Assembly: GCF_937616625.2 (NCBI RefSeq)
Contig: NC_065571.1
Coordinates: forward strand, 10,294,501-10,358,500
From: Mercurialis annua
Taxonomy: Eukaryota; Streptophyta; Magnoliopsida; Malpighiales; Euphorbiaceae
Direction: 5' to 3'
Length of the DNA: 64,000 nucleotides
Shown: one piece after another, positions 35,401-47,879 of the stretch
How the letters are laid out: every line of letters begins with the position of its first letter
How positions within the stretch are numbered: position 1 is the first letter of the stretch
The notes under the pieces: model-generated
Told to the model about the DNA's origin: nothing
Seen by the model: only the letters and a program-made list of their open reading frames with translations
Databases searched by the model: none
Translations under genes and position numbers: made by a program

Positions 35401-37303
35401 ATGGCACACTTAGCAAACTTAAACACCATCAATGAAACACTGCCTGCAATACCAAAATTTACTATAAACAAGCAAAAAATAAAAAGATCAAGAGCAACTA
35501 TAATAGCATTTTCGGGCAAGAAAAATGATGAAAATCAGCCATTAATGCAGACTACAAGAAGACTGGCATTAAGCCTTGGTTCTATATCTCTTATTGCAAA
35601 TTCTGGTCATGCCATTTCTCTTGCTGAGGATAATGGCTTTTGGCAGCTTGATTTCCCTCTCATTAGCCCTTCTGCTGAAAATAGTAAGCTTTCTATTGAC
35701 TAAATGTTTTGGTTAGTTCTATCAATTCGGTTCGGGAATTTTAGCCCGTTGATATACTATGTTTTTAAATTCGTGTTATATTTACTATCATTTTTTCGAC
35801 GTTTGTCAAATGTTCTTACAATCAATTTGGATATAATGTGTTGCGATGCTATACGTCTATGTTTATAAAATTAATCTTACATGACATATATAACATTGCA
35901 CTACATGAGTTTCAAATCGATTAAGGACAGTGACAAAACCATAAATTTTATTCAGGTGGGAAGAGTTTTTTTTTATTTATATCAAACAATATGTTGTTGG
36001 CTATTATGTTGATTGACTTTTTGTTTTTGATAATTATGTTGATCGATTTAAAAAAAACAAAACAGATTCGACTAAGCAATATATATTATATTTTTAAACC
36101 GAACAGACATGTTGGTTGATTTTTTTCTTTACTTTTAAGGCTCATATTTTTCAAAAACAATTATCCGATTCTCTTTAAAATAGTTATTCCGTACTCATCA
36201 ATCTCTAACACTTTGGAATCGGGGTGGGGCGGCTCCATCCTAGTTCCACCTCTGGTTGAAGGTATATTTGCAAAAGTCAAAATGTTATTTATGTCACAAT
36301 TTTAAAAATATGATATGTTTGACGAAATTATTAAAATTGCGGATGGATATGAACCGTCTTGTCTTAAAAAAATTGGTTTGTAATTGATTGATTTTTTTGA
36401 TGCAGAGATTGCGAATGAGAAAACGGGTACGCGTTCTTTTATAAAGAAAGGACTGTTTATGGCGGACATTGGTGTTAAAGGAAGCATGTATAGGTTAAGA
36501 AAATGCAGTTTTGATCTCCTGGCAATGGAGGGTTTGATTGGGGCAGACACTTTGAACTATGTTCGCAAGTATTTGAGACTCAAATCTACTTTCATGTACT
36601 TCGATTTCGACAAGGTTATCTCTGCAGCTTCTCTTGATGATAAGCAGCCTCTTACTGATTTAGCTAACAGATTGTTTGACAAATTTGAAGAGGTAATCTC
36701 ATTTCTAATCGTAAAGTCTTTACAAACTTGAACTTTTTTGATATTAATCGAGTCTAAGTTTGAGCTACTAGAGTTAATAGTCGAGTCGAGTTTGAAAATT
36801 AAGATATTCTACCCGACATAGCCTAATCAAATTTTAATTAATCAATCTTGTATCTTTTATAGTTATATATATTTATAATATTTATCCAATTTTTATATTA
36901 AAATTATTTATAGACAATAGAGTTGAGTCGAATCTCAGCTTTTTACTGACCTCAAGCTTGATCTCCTGTAATAGAACTCGATCGAGTTTGACTAGAGTTT
37001 CAAGCTTTGAAATTTAAGATTTGAGTCAAGCTCGACTTTGACACTGTTTCAACTCAGCTACACTCTTACACTCATATATCATATATTACATAGAAATTTA
37101 TCGAGTCTTATATTACATTTTCATTTTCAAAAAGCCTAGAACTCAAAAAAAAATATTATAATATATTTTAACAAAATTGGTGATAATATTGACAGCTTGA
37201 AGATGCTTCAAGAAGGAAGAACCTGTCTGAGACTGAATCAAGTTACAAAGGCACAAAAGTAATTCTTCAAGAAGTCATGGACAGAATGCCAGATATGATC
37301 TAA
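35401..37303 (+). CDS. PsbQ-like thylakoid lumen protein, three exons
   Basis: Exons 35401-35683, 36406-36692 and 37196-37303 join in phase through GT/AG sites and give 225 residues. The N terminus is a two-part targeting sequence: a basic, acid-poor transit region, then twin arginines (RR at 53-54, [10 protein letters not shown]) and a hydrophobic core ending SGHA, as in Tat-dependent lumen proteins. The mature part is the four-helix PsbQ fold, with [44 protein letters not shown] and [15 protein letters not shown]. Such PsbQ-like proteins (PNSL2, PNSL3, PQL3 in Arabidopsis) belong mainly to the lumenal side of the chloroplast NDH complex rather than PSII. Which paralogue this is cannot be settled by eye. 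Confidence 0.9.
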
Positions 37304-37675
37304 ACAAAGAAACTATTTTCAAAATTATTTGTTAAGTCTCTTGCTCTTAACATGTATTTTAGTCTTAAAACTGTTTCTACACTTGTTTTGGCTTCAAATT
37401 CATAGAACAGTACAGGCAAATCCCAGCAGTATAAATGATAAATCTCATTATCAAGAACATAAACATATTATACAAATTTAATACTAAGGATACAAGCAGC
37501 CATACCGGATTCAATTCGTCGGGGCACGAAAAGGCTTTTCGTATGCAAGAATTGTTCACTATACATGTTATAATCAGCTCGGGTTAGGATCACTCTTCAC
37601 TTTTTTAATGACTAAATAATAAAGTGATAAAAATGATATTCTTGGATGAAAATTAAATCATTATTCTATTACGTA
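37304..37675. other. Convergent 3' flanks of the PsbQ-like and kinesin genes
   Basis: The two genes converge here with only about 370 bases between their stop codons. The region must hold both 3' untranslated regions, perhaps overlapping. No gene is seen. Confidence 0.55.
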
Positions 37676-40600
37676 TCAGCCCAAACTCAAGCGAAAATCT
37701 GGAGACCGCATGAGAGTATGACGCCGAGGAGTTCCTATCTCACAAGCATTGACTCTTGCGGCAAAGCGGAGCGAGCATAGTGATTCGCCCATTGACGAGG
37801 GATCCGGAGAGATGTTCGCAAACATCAGTGTCTTTGAGTCTCCGCCCAAACACGGCTGAAAGAAATACGATATCAGAAGACTTAGAAACATCATAAGATG
37901 ATCCATAACACCACCAAATTAACATGGAGCAGTAGCATGGTTAATATGCAAGGTAGAAAGTTAAACTACAAAATACTTGGACAAACAAGCTAAGACCAGA
38001 TATCAAAATTTGCAGTAATCATCAGACTTATGTCCATGACCACCACCTTGCTGCAAGGCGCAAGGCAGGAGATATCTGACAGATGAGAATGCTTCTAGCA
38101 GATGCAAACTTAAAAGTAGAGGTGTGCACTCAACCAAATCAACCAAGACAGAACCATTATGAAAAACCAAAAAAATAGAAAAAATTCAAAATATTTACAT
38201 ATAAAAATCATATGAAACTCTTATGTGTTCAAGTGCTTAAAATGTATAATATGCTATTATTTGATCTATAGTTGATTCCTAAATTTAATATCTCTATTTT
38301 CTTTTTAAAGTTGCTCTCTTATTTCGGAAAAATCAAACCAAACCGAACTTAATGCCTTTTACTCGGTCCGGTTTCTATTTCCTTTAAAAACCGATCAATT
38401 TTTAAATTTTTCACTTCCAAACCCAACAAGAAATTGATTGCATACCCCCTACTTAAACAAGCTTCTTTTTAGCATGAAAATCTATCAAAATATCTTCGGT
38501 GAATCATTTTAGTAGTTTTAGAGGAGCATGCATGACATTTTGCTAATACATAAAAATAAAATATATATCTAGGATATTAAAAATTCGGAGAAAGTAAGAA
38601 GTGTATTCGAGTACCTGAAGAAGATATGTGAGCTTTGAGTTTCTAAATGGTACATGATCCTCCTTCTTAGCCAACGCAAAAATAACATCACTCAAAGATG
38701 ACAAACTTTTATTGATTGCCTGTTATATGAAAAAGAAAGAAGAGTTGAGAAATTGCTTGATTAACCAATAACATGTAATAATGGTAGTAAAAAAAAAGAA
38801 GGAAATGAAATAATATAAATTAAAAAATTACTTGAGTTTCCCTTAATCTATCCCCAGTTGATCCACTCTTCGAAAGACGTTCACTCCCGGCAAGATCAAT
38901 AAGATTCAAGATACCTTGTACTTGTTGGTCAGTGCTCTATTAAATGATAAACATGCAATGAAAACGATATCAAGAAAAAGATATAAAAAATGTAGCACTA
39001 CAATGATTTATAAGAGAAAAGGTGCCATTACCTCATTGGTTCCGCTTATTCGTAGTGTGAAAACAAAGTGACTTCTAGATGATTGTTCATTCATCTGTGT
39101 CTTGCCAACAGACCTGACAGAAATGAATAGAAGTTATCTTTGTGAAGTTGCTCCTACTCAAAGTAAATAAGGTGAGAAAATTATTACAATCTATCGATTT
39201 TGTTCATAATGCACAAGAAACGAGTTTCTCTTTCATTGTTTCATATCATCAAAACATGTTTATGCACAATATAGAAGTAGAAAGACCTAAACTAAAAGTT
39301 TGTTTACCTGCTCTTAGAAGCTTGATCTAAAAGATACGAGACTTCCTTAGGACTGCGAACATCGACAACGGTCAGATCGGAGACATGTGTATTCCCATTG
39401 GCATCATGTTTGATTGCATATTGCTTTGCATTAGAACCATTCTCTGTTCGTGGTGGATCTCGATTTGTTGACAATAGATCTCGGATATTTTCGTTGTATA
39501 TTTCTAGCATTGACACCTGAGATCGTTTGCTTAAAAGTTAAATTACAAAAGCAATTTGATTCATCAAGTCGGCTACCGGTGTAAAATCTGAATATACCTG
39601 CATTTCATATTTCCATCCTTGTGAAAGAAGAGACTGTCTAGTCTCGAATATTTGTTCTAATGATCGGGGAATCAACCCCTTCTGCTCCGGGTTCCCGGGT
39701 TTGCCCATCATTGTGTAAGTTTTACCAGAGCCTGTTTGGCCATAGGCAAAAATGCAAACCTGGAAAAGAAGATGGTGTTATACCATTTTAATCTTGCTTG
39801 GACTAGTCATAATGCAAAACTTTGGCATCAAATTACCAACTGAGAAAAGCCTAGAAGTGAATTTGTGTTTTGAAAATAACTAATCTGAAGCTTTTAGGCA
39901 ACCGCCACAAATAGCTTTGAGAAGAAATTTAGTATGTACAGTTTAATACCTTATACCCATCAAGAGCACTTTGAACAAGCTGCGAAATTTCCACGAAAAC
40001 ATCCTCTTGAGTTTCATTAGGCGCAAAAACTTTATCGAAAGTGAAAGAATATTTTTGCCCTGAATACAGCATAAGTAAAGAGATAAATTCTCGAGTTTCA
40101 AAAGCAGATCTGAATAAGAGAAATCAATGGCATTGCACACTAAAAAAAATCTCTCTTATTTACCATTCTGCTGCAAATCAATGCTTCTTCCCAGAAATTC
40201 TGTTGTTGTGGGGTAAGATATGGTCTTGCCTTCAGCAAAAGGACTATCATCAGGCAACAGAGGCCGCACTCGACAAAACACACGGATGTTGCCTTTCAGT
40301 TCCTAAAGTATAACAGAGTTCTGTAAGCTAATATGGAGTATACCCAAACAGAAACATTTTCGGTACTACGAGTATTACCAATATAGTATTATGTAACTTT
40401 TTTCGGAGCTTCTCTCCTTCAACCAGTTTAAAGTCTGCATCTTCTACGCGACTTTGTAACTCAATTATAAGCCTCTTTTGTGCTTCAAACTCAGTTCTTA
40501 TCTCAAATGCGGATACGTCGGATACCTGAAAACAGCCGAAAAAAGAGAAATAACTTAATTAATGAGTTAAACCGAAACAAACTTACAAGAAATAGATAAT

Positions 40601-43007
40601 CTAAATAAATATATTGTAATACCCTTAATTTAATCTGTGCAGCCTCTAGCTCCTCCTGCACTGTGCTTAACTGCTTACTCTGAGATAAGCATCTCTCCTG
40701 TAAATATATTTAGCATCACTGTTATACCTAACTGTAAATGCATTGTATTATCATGGAAATGCCAAGGGGAAAATAAAGTCCCACCTCCAATTCATTTGAT
40801 TTCGCTGCGAGTTCTTCACAATTAACAACTTTAGTCACTAGTTCTTCCACTTGCGACAGGTGCTTATCACGATCATTTCTGGCCTGGTGCAACTCTATCC
40901 TTAGAGATGCAACTTCATGCACCAAAGCATCCTTTTTCTTTGCAACTTCATCTAGAGATTCCTAACAGAGTTATCCATCAATTAGTATGAGGAATTAATT
41001 TAAATAAGGTTCAGACACTTGATAAATTTCATATCTAAGTTTCTTTTCTATATCAAAAGGGGATGATACTCTACTAAAATAAGTAGTAACCAAAAATTTT
41101 AAGAATGAATGTTTACAAGTACCCATAATTACAACAGTAGTGAAATCAAATTCCTGAATACTACAGAAGAAGTTGATTAATTTTGCAATGAGAAGTGATT
41201 CAGAAAGGAAGATGGAGATAACACGAGAACAGAGTCTCACTTTGCATGAAGTATATTGATCTTGCAATGACTGGTGTTGACCCCTTAAGTTGCTCAGATT
41301 CTCCATAATAGAAGCTCTGTCTTTCTCTCCATGCTTAAGATTTTCTTGAGCTGAATCAAGATCTGTTTGAAGTTTAGTATTGTATAACTGTAAGCTCGAA
41401 TTATACTCCTGTAATAGCTTGTACATATCATTTACTGATGTAATCTGCAAAATTCAAAATTGCGCAAATAAGGTTACATATGTATAACAGTGTTGCACAA
41501 CGATGGAAATGCTGAATCAGAAAACAACAGAATGACTTTTTTTTTACAATAATAAGTTTATAATACTCCGGAAATGTAAACAGAATGCCGAAATGCATCA
41601 CTCGGCAAGTTTCTGTGTAATAAATTGTACAATAATAAGGAGGACTAGATTTTTTGTTACCCTTTGACTGGCACTTTGAAGCTCTCCTTTAACTTTTGTA
41701 AGCTCTTCTGAAAGGGAAGTTTGTGATTTCTCAAAACTGATTCTGGCCTCTTTTTCTCTTGCTAAGGCATCTGCTGCAGTCTGTATGTATAATTTGTGTA
41801 AAGAAAAGCAAATTTTTGAAAAAAAATAACCGGAATCTAAAAGAAAGCCAACAGAATTTCGAGCTTTCAGTGCTTACCAATTTCTCCGATTCTTCTTTCG
41901 AAACTCTCTCTTCCAAAGAAGCAAGACTCTTTCTCAACTCCACAATAATCAAATTCAACTCTTCCTCCTTGTTTTTCAATATCGACTCTATAACCACCAC
42001 ACACAAGAATTTGCATCAATAAACATATAATTATCAGTCTCGGAAAAAAAATGAATGAAAAGATAAAAAAACATACCCATTTCAGAACATTGGCTCTCAT
42101 TATATTCCAATGCATTTTGCAGCTTTTCTTGCTCAAACAGATAACACCCTTCTAATTCTTGAAACCATCTAATACAAAGCCTTAGCCTTTTAATATAATC
42201 CATCATATTGTCACATCTCTCCTACAAAACACAAAATTAAGCAAACATTTCAATAACTCACCCTCAGTTCAATGAAATTTAACCAATTTAACCAACCAAC
42301 CTTGTAATTATACTTGCTTTTGCACCTCATTCTCTCACTCAACAATGCATCAACATCCTCTCTGGTGAACTCGATAACGCCGTATTCGGATCCGGCATTA
42401 CTAGGAGGAGCACTAGTAGGGGTACTAAGCTCTTGGTCATGACCATTTACAATTGAAAATGCTTGCCTCATTCTTCCATAAGTTGCAGTTCCAATCATTT
42501 TTTCAACCTCAAGCTGTTTCAACCACTTATCTACACACTGCACCTCATCACCAAGAACACATTTCCTCTATAATTTTACAACCAAAAACAAAAAAGAAAA
42601 GATCTTTCATGTCAAAACATTATATAAAAACATATATATGAAGAACCAACTACACTACAATTTACAAAGAACACCTCATCACACTTCTTGTAAATAACTA
42701 TTAAACATAACAAAACATTTGAAAACAAAAAAAAATAAAGCAAACCCAGTAAACTAAACCAAAATGCAAGCTCAAATCATCCAACAAAATACAAAAAAGA
42801 TGAAATCTTGAAAACAAGAGCTGAAATCAGAAGAGATCCATTAAATGTTCAAGAACATGAAGAACATTAAAAAAAGATTACAAAGCCTGCAGATTTTAGA
42901 AAAGCAAAGGAAAAAAAATGGTTGCTTACATGTGAAGAAGGGGTAGTTGTAATAATGGGAGAGGTAGAAGTAGCATTAGTAGTAGAGTTCTGCTTCTTTG
43001 ATTCCAT
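37676..43007 (-). CDS. Kinesin-14 with C-terminal motor (ATK2/ATK3, KIN-14M/N type), 17 exons
   Basis: Seventeen exons run from 42930-43007 to 37676-37855 (others: 42301-42567, 42077-42221, 41878-41987, 41661-41780, 41241-41444, 40785-40961, 40623-40697, 40379-40525, 40164-40302, 39950-40059, 39598-39759, 39308-39516, 39032-39113, 38832-38936, 38615-38719). All join in frame to about 804 residues. The order is a short Ser/Thr-rich head, [11 protein letters not shown] and [18 protein letters not shown], a long coiled coil, then the kinesin-14 neck [14 protein letters not shown] (442) and motor. The P-loop GQTGSGKT lies at 531-538, SSRSH at about 659 and DLAGSE at about 689. Known relatives are minus-end microtubule motors of spindle and phragmoplast. 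The N-terminal part is longer than in Arabidopsis ATK2. Intron 16 holds a hAT-type MITE. Confidence 0.94.
38117..38451. mobile_element. hAT-type MITE in the last kinesin intron, 335 bp
   Basis: Ends TAGAGGTGTGCA and TGCATACCCCCTA are imperfect inverted repeats of hAT type. The flanking 8-mers cttaaaag (38109-38116) and cttaaaca (38452-38459) match at 6 of 8 bases, consistent with an aged 8-bp target duplication. The interior has aaccaaa/ggtccggttt low-complexity sequence typical of such elements. Confidence 0.6.
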
Positions 43008-43078
43008 TTTTCAAGTATTGCAACAGAGTGAAAGCTAAGCACCATTTTTGATTTTAAATTCTTGTTATATAATTTATT

Positions 43079-43104
43079 TTATTATTATTATTATTATTAT
43101 TATA
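43079..43104. repeat. ATT microsatellite
   Basis: About eight perfect ATT/TTA units, about 75 bases upstream of the kinesin start codon (minus strand), so within or next to its leader/promoter. Confidence 0.85.
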
Positions 43105-45371
43105 TCACATGAATAATTAATGTTTTTCACTTTGAAGTGGTGGTAAGTTTTTGTGAACAAAGGGTCAATCATGCTCTTAAATTTATGTTTCTTTGCCAAA
43201 TAAGTATATCTTAATTTTTTAGGTTGAACAAATTTTTAAATTTGAATTTTCGGGGTTAAATAAATTATTTTTAATTATTTTTAATTTTATCAGACAATAA
43301 TATCCTCAACCTCTATTAATTTAGGTCAAGTTATGTAGTAGAAACATTTTATTCAATCAACATGTTTCGTTTTGAAAAAGTTTCGGACAATTGATATTTC
43401 GGATATAAAATTTCATTTTTTTACATAAAAAAACTTTAAAATAATACCATTTGGTTGTGTATGTGTTCAACTGTTTTGTTTTTCCGTATTCGTGCCTGTG
43501 CTACCTAAAGGTCAAGTAACCCTAAATCGTATACTTGAAAGGCGGACTTATTTTACTCCTAAACATAAATTTGGAGGTTTAATTGCTTCTAAAAAGTTAA
43601 AATGTACTTACTTGATATGGAGACAGGAAACTGAGGGATGGGTTGAACCTTAATTCGTTCTTTACTGTTAGGTGGGACTTTGGATTGTGTTTAAAGCAAT
43701 CACAGCCGTTGCTTTTTCAAATAGTAAGCTGATGTCAGGTGGTTTGAGAGACACGTAGTCCATTTTAAAAATTTAAAATTTAAGATAATTAATTTTTCGT
43801 AAGAAAATAATATTTTTACTGTGTGGAATTTTAGTTTGAACATTTTTAATAGTATCAGGCGGCATTTGAATAGGTGTTTGTTGAGAACTGTTCCAATATA
43901 TTTGGATTCTTTTTTCTGTTTTTTTGGACGGTATTTTTCTTAAGTGTTTGCGTTTTAAATATTAAAAGATAGTAATAGTATTCATTATTTTGCGATTATT
44001 ATTTTTCATATTTAAATTTTAAATTTCAACTTATATTTTAGTTTTTAAAATATATAAATTGAGTATATTTAATTTTTCTTAGACTGTATAAATTTTACAA
44101 AAATTTTGTAATTTTGATATATTTGATATTTGAATAACCAGGAAATAAAAAATATTTAATTATAATTTGGATGTGAAATCACAAAATTCAGTTTATAATA
44201 CAATTTCATAAGCAAAAATAATGATATTGAGTATAATAAATTTTCCTATGCTTTATTTAATGTATATATTATTTATTAACTTTTGGTGACAAAGCATAGG
44301 AAGATTTAATTTGGCCATTTGATAATAAACTATTAAAAAGGAAATCAATAAATTTATTGACTTCTCACTTGATTCAATTTTATCTTAAAATTTATGTTAT
44401 TTCAAATAAATTTGTTTTTTTTTCCTAAAAAAAAAAAAGATGAATTCGTTTAATATTAAATGTCATCAATTTAATAAAAAAAACTTTAAAAACTTATTTC
44501 TAAATAAACTAAATGTAATTGAATTTATTTAAAAATAAAATTTATCTAAAACACATACATCAATCATTAAACATAATAATCTAGTCAAAGGTTTTAGCCA
44601 TCTACTTTGGTTAACCTGTTTAATGTACAAAATAATTGAATCTAAAAGAAGAAAAAACACCAAACATTTTAAATCTGCATTGAGTTTCCAAAATTAAGAA
44701 CCCATATAAATTTGAGAAATAAAATTGGAGGTATATCCATTTGAAGGAATTTACATGATGATGGCAAAATTGAGTGATGAAAAAGAAACCAAAATATAAT
44801 TATTTCTATAGCACATGAATTGTTATGATATATGCTTTTGCATCTATAAAGTCCAAAAAATGAACCAGATTCTTATGGTTAATCAAATAAATAAATTATT
44901 AAATGAACTATATACATCCAAGATCCAATTCTTCTCTCTTACTCATTTTCTATTTTATATTTATCATAGCCTATAATATGATAGAAACCCTAGTATTTTA
45001 TTTTCGAATAAAGGGTCATAATGGTGTTCGAACTTGTATGTCGGAATCAATTAACTCACATTTAGTTATTTTAATCAATTAATAATTATTTCTTTATTAT
45101 TTTTAAGTTAATTGACTCTCAAATTGAATTATCATAGTCTATGAATTCATTCATGTTGTACATTTTAGAAGTTACTTGGTCTAAAAATATAAAATAATGT
45201 TTTTAATTGATTAAAATTACTAAGTGTAAGTCAATCATGATTCTGATATACATATTTAGAGGACCATAATTATCCTTTATTCTTTTATTTTCAATTATGT
45301 GAAGCAATCATAATAATAGAAAATATAATCCGTATATATATATTATTGATAATTAATATAAATCTAGTTTA
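43105..45371. other. AT-rich intergenic sequence upstream of the kinesin
   Basis: No gene recognised. Segments at 43160-43200 and 43550-43590 (cttaaatttatgtttctttgcc and ctcctaaacataaatttggagg) are roughly complementary and may be arms of a decayed foldback element without clear ends. Confidence 0.4.
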
Positions 45372-45380
45372 TTTTTTATA

Positions 45381-45688
45381 GGGTTAATGTCATAAAAATT
45401 CACCAACTTTGCACATTTTCTCATTTTAATCACGTAGTTTAAATTTTTTCATTTTCATGCACGAACTACCACTTTTTCTCAAATTCATGCACGGTGCTGA
45501 GGTGTCACGACTCCATTGGTGTAATTCGTTGAGGTGGAGGTCATTTTACACCAATGAATGAGTGCCACCTCAGCACCATGCATGAATTTGGGAAAAAATG
45601 GTAGTTCGTGCATGAAAATAAGAAAATTTAAACTGCGTGATTAAAATGAGAAAACGTGTAAAGTTCGTGATTTTTTTGACATTAACCC
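45381..45688. mobile_element. MULE-type MITE, 308 bp
   Basis: The element starts GGGTTAATGTCATAAAAATTCA and ends attTTTTTGACATTAACCC. The inverted repeats extend almost to the centre, including the pair tcatgcacgaactacca/tggtagttcgtgcatga. A perfect 9-bp direct repeat, ttttttata, flanks it at 45372-45380 and 45689-45697. The centre carries caccaatgaatgagtgccacctcagcacc and its mirrored copy. Confidence 0.9.
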
Positions 45689-45697
45689 TTTTTTATA

Positions 45698-46639
45698 TTA
45701 TACGAAGCTATTAGGTAGTTATGTTTGTAAATTTAATAACAAAAGAGTAAGTACAACTTAAGTATCCACTCCATCTACCAAACACCAAACCTTAACAAAC
45801 TTAAAATAAACTACATTATCTTTATGATTATTTGATGTTTAGTAACTTGTATTGGTATACCTAGGAAACCACTATTAACATCCATATTATACACAAAAGT
45901 TCAAAACTACATATCCGTAGAAATCCAACTAACTTAATTGTTTAATTAATTACTATTTTTAATTTACCTACTTTATTTAATTAAAATTCAAAATCAGTTA
46001 TTTATTAATAAAAAAATAAAACATACACATTTATTTTAATATTAATAATTGTAGATCATATGTTTAATCAAATATATTTTTGGTAAATTATATAATCCGA
46101 GACTTTTTTTTAGATTACAGGGGAGGAGGTAAAAGCCTAAAATCACTTAACAAACAACACTTCTATCATAAAAAAATTCCTTAAATTATATAATCCGAGA
46201 CTTTAATCACATGAAAAATGAATAAAAAATGAAGAATAAAAGAAAAAGGCGGATTTACTTAAAAAGGCGTAAATCACTAAAATGCCCCCTGTTTATAGAG
46301 TAACATATCAGACCTAGAAGATACGAGATTATCATAAAGAGATAATGTAAATAAAAAAAGTTGAAATTTGACCAACCGATAACAAAGGTACGATCTATCT
46401 ATACTTTTATTGTATAAATAAATAATTTTACCAGAATGCATATCAAGCAAATCTGGTTCATAAGACACAATCGAAAGCGGACACATGAGGCAAATAGAAA
46501 ACAAAAATTTATTTCTTTTATGATCATCCATGTTATTATACGATCCCCTGACTTCACATACCTTTATACAGAAAAAGTCAAAATCATGATCTTCACAAGA
46601 AACAGCTCAACCGATACATAGTCCAGCTCAAACGATAGA
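45698..46639. other. AT-rich intergenic sequence
   Basis: No gene. The phrase aaattatataatccgagacttt occurs twice, near 46085 and 46180, flanking a short segment. Confidence 0.4.
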
Positions 46640-47397
46640 ATCCAAAATACTGAGCATGGCATATGGAAGGCTGCAGAAGCATCGTAATAACTTTATCTTC
46701 AACAACGATAGGAGTTGCTCGAATTCTCTCGCCTGCTCAATTCTTAATTTGGTTAGTTATACCATCACAGCTAAGAGGTTTGCTGATCTCTCGAGTCCTG
46801 GCTTGAGTCCTAAAATGCAACACATGATCGGTTGGGACCCGCCCCCTTCAAGGTGGCTGAAAATCAACTCCGACGGAGCTGTCCGAACTCCTAACAACTT
46901 CGCTACCTCTGGGGGGTTATTTCGTGACAGTAAAGGCGATTGGATCTTCGGCTACAGTAGGAACATTGGCTGCTGTTCTGTTCTTCAAGCGGAGCTTTGG
47001 GGAGCTCTTGATGGTTTACAGGAAGCGTGGAGCAGGGGTTTCAAGCATATCTTGTTAGAGATGGACAGTAAACTCGCCGTGGACTGCATCAACAACAAAG
47101 TTTGTCAAGTGAATGCAAACGCCAATATCCTCCGTGCCATTAGGGACCTGATGACTAAAGACTGGTCTGTTCGTGTTAGTCACATTCATAGAGAGGGTAA
47201 CAGATGCGCAGACCGCATGGCCAGCCTTGGTTTCTCCCACGATAGGGGTCTGTTTTATTACGATAATATGCCAGTTGGAGTCTCAAGTGTGTTAGCAGAG
47301 GATATGGCGGGTGTTAGCATCCCTCGCATGTGCAGAATGAGTTAGTTCTTGTTTTTCCTGGCCTTGGTCAGTCCTTCTTATCAAAAAAAAAAAACTA
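46640..47397 (+). mobile_element. 5'-truncated LINE: RNase H end of ORF2
   Basis: An open frame (46656-47345, 229 residues) is the RNase H domain at the end of a plant L1-type ORF2. NSDGA, LQAELWGAL and LEMDSKLAV carry the catalytic Asp-Glu-Asp, and HIHREGNRCADRMA is the C-terminal motif. Upstream reverse transcriptase is missing, so the copy is truncated just before this domain, the usual outcome of incomplete target-primed reverse transcription. A run of twelve A at about 47382-47394 is the 3' tail. The frame is intact, so the insertion is fairly recent. It is a different lineage from the LINE at 55-60 kb, which has AAH instead of CAD in the last motif. Confidence 0.85.
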
Positions 47398-47529
47398 AGA
47401 CAGTTCGATAACTCTCACGACTAAAGAAGCGGACTACAACATAGTTCTAATACAAATACGATGACATTCAAAGCGAGTAAAGTATTTTCCATTTCTATTG
47501 CAATTAGAAAGAAAAGAAATCTTGATAAG

Positions 47530-47860
47530 TCTAAATTTAAAAAAAAAAAGACTTATGCAAAAAATAGGAAAGACCTGCTAAGTGGGACCCAAACGGGCGG
47601 CTCAGGCAAAAATATAAAGCCAAAAATAAGGAAAGAAACTATGATAGGTATAAAATCCGCAAAGGAAGACTTAGGAAAATATTTAAAAAAGCTTGCTAAG
47701 TGGGACTCGTATGAACGTTTTAGGCAAAAAGATAAAACTAAATAAGAAATAAAAATTCCGATGAGTAGAAAATTTAAGGAGACACCTTATGGAAAAGTTA
47801 AGGATAGTCTGTTGAGTTGGACCTAGACGGATAACCTAGGCAAAAAGATAAGACATGAAT
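47530..47860. repeat. Three degenerate copies of a ~116-bp tandem unit
   Basis: The phrase gctaagtgggac ... aggcaaaaa-ata recurs at about 47577, 47694 and 47810 (last copy gttgagttggac), a spacing of 117 and 116 bases. Tandem repeats of this kind are common next to the 3' LTR of plant Ty3/gypsy elements; the LTR-like sequence that follows fits this, but no polyprotein is visible. Confidence 0.65.
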
Positions 47861-47879
47861 AGAAAAACAGGAAAATAAA

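Noticed and set aside
43160..43600. Candidate foldback element upstream of the kinesin
   Set aside because: Arm identity appears low and no direct repeat flanks it.
47461..47745. 94-residue lysine-rich frame
   Set aside because: It lies on the 116-bp tandem repeat and is Lys/Arg-rich from A-rich DNA. No recognisable domain.
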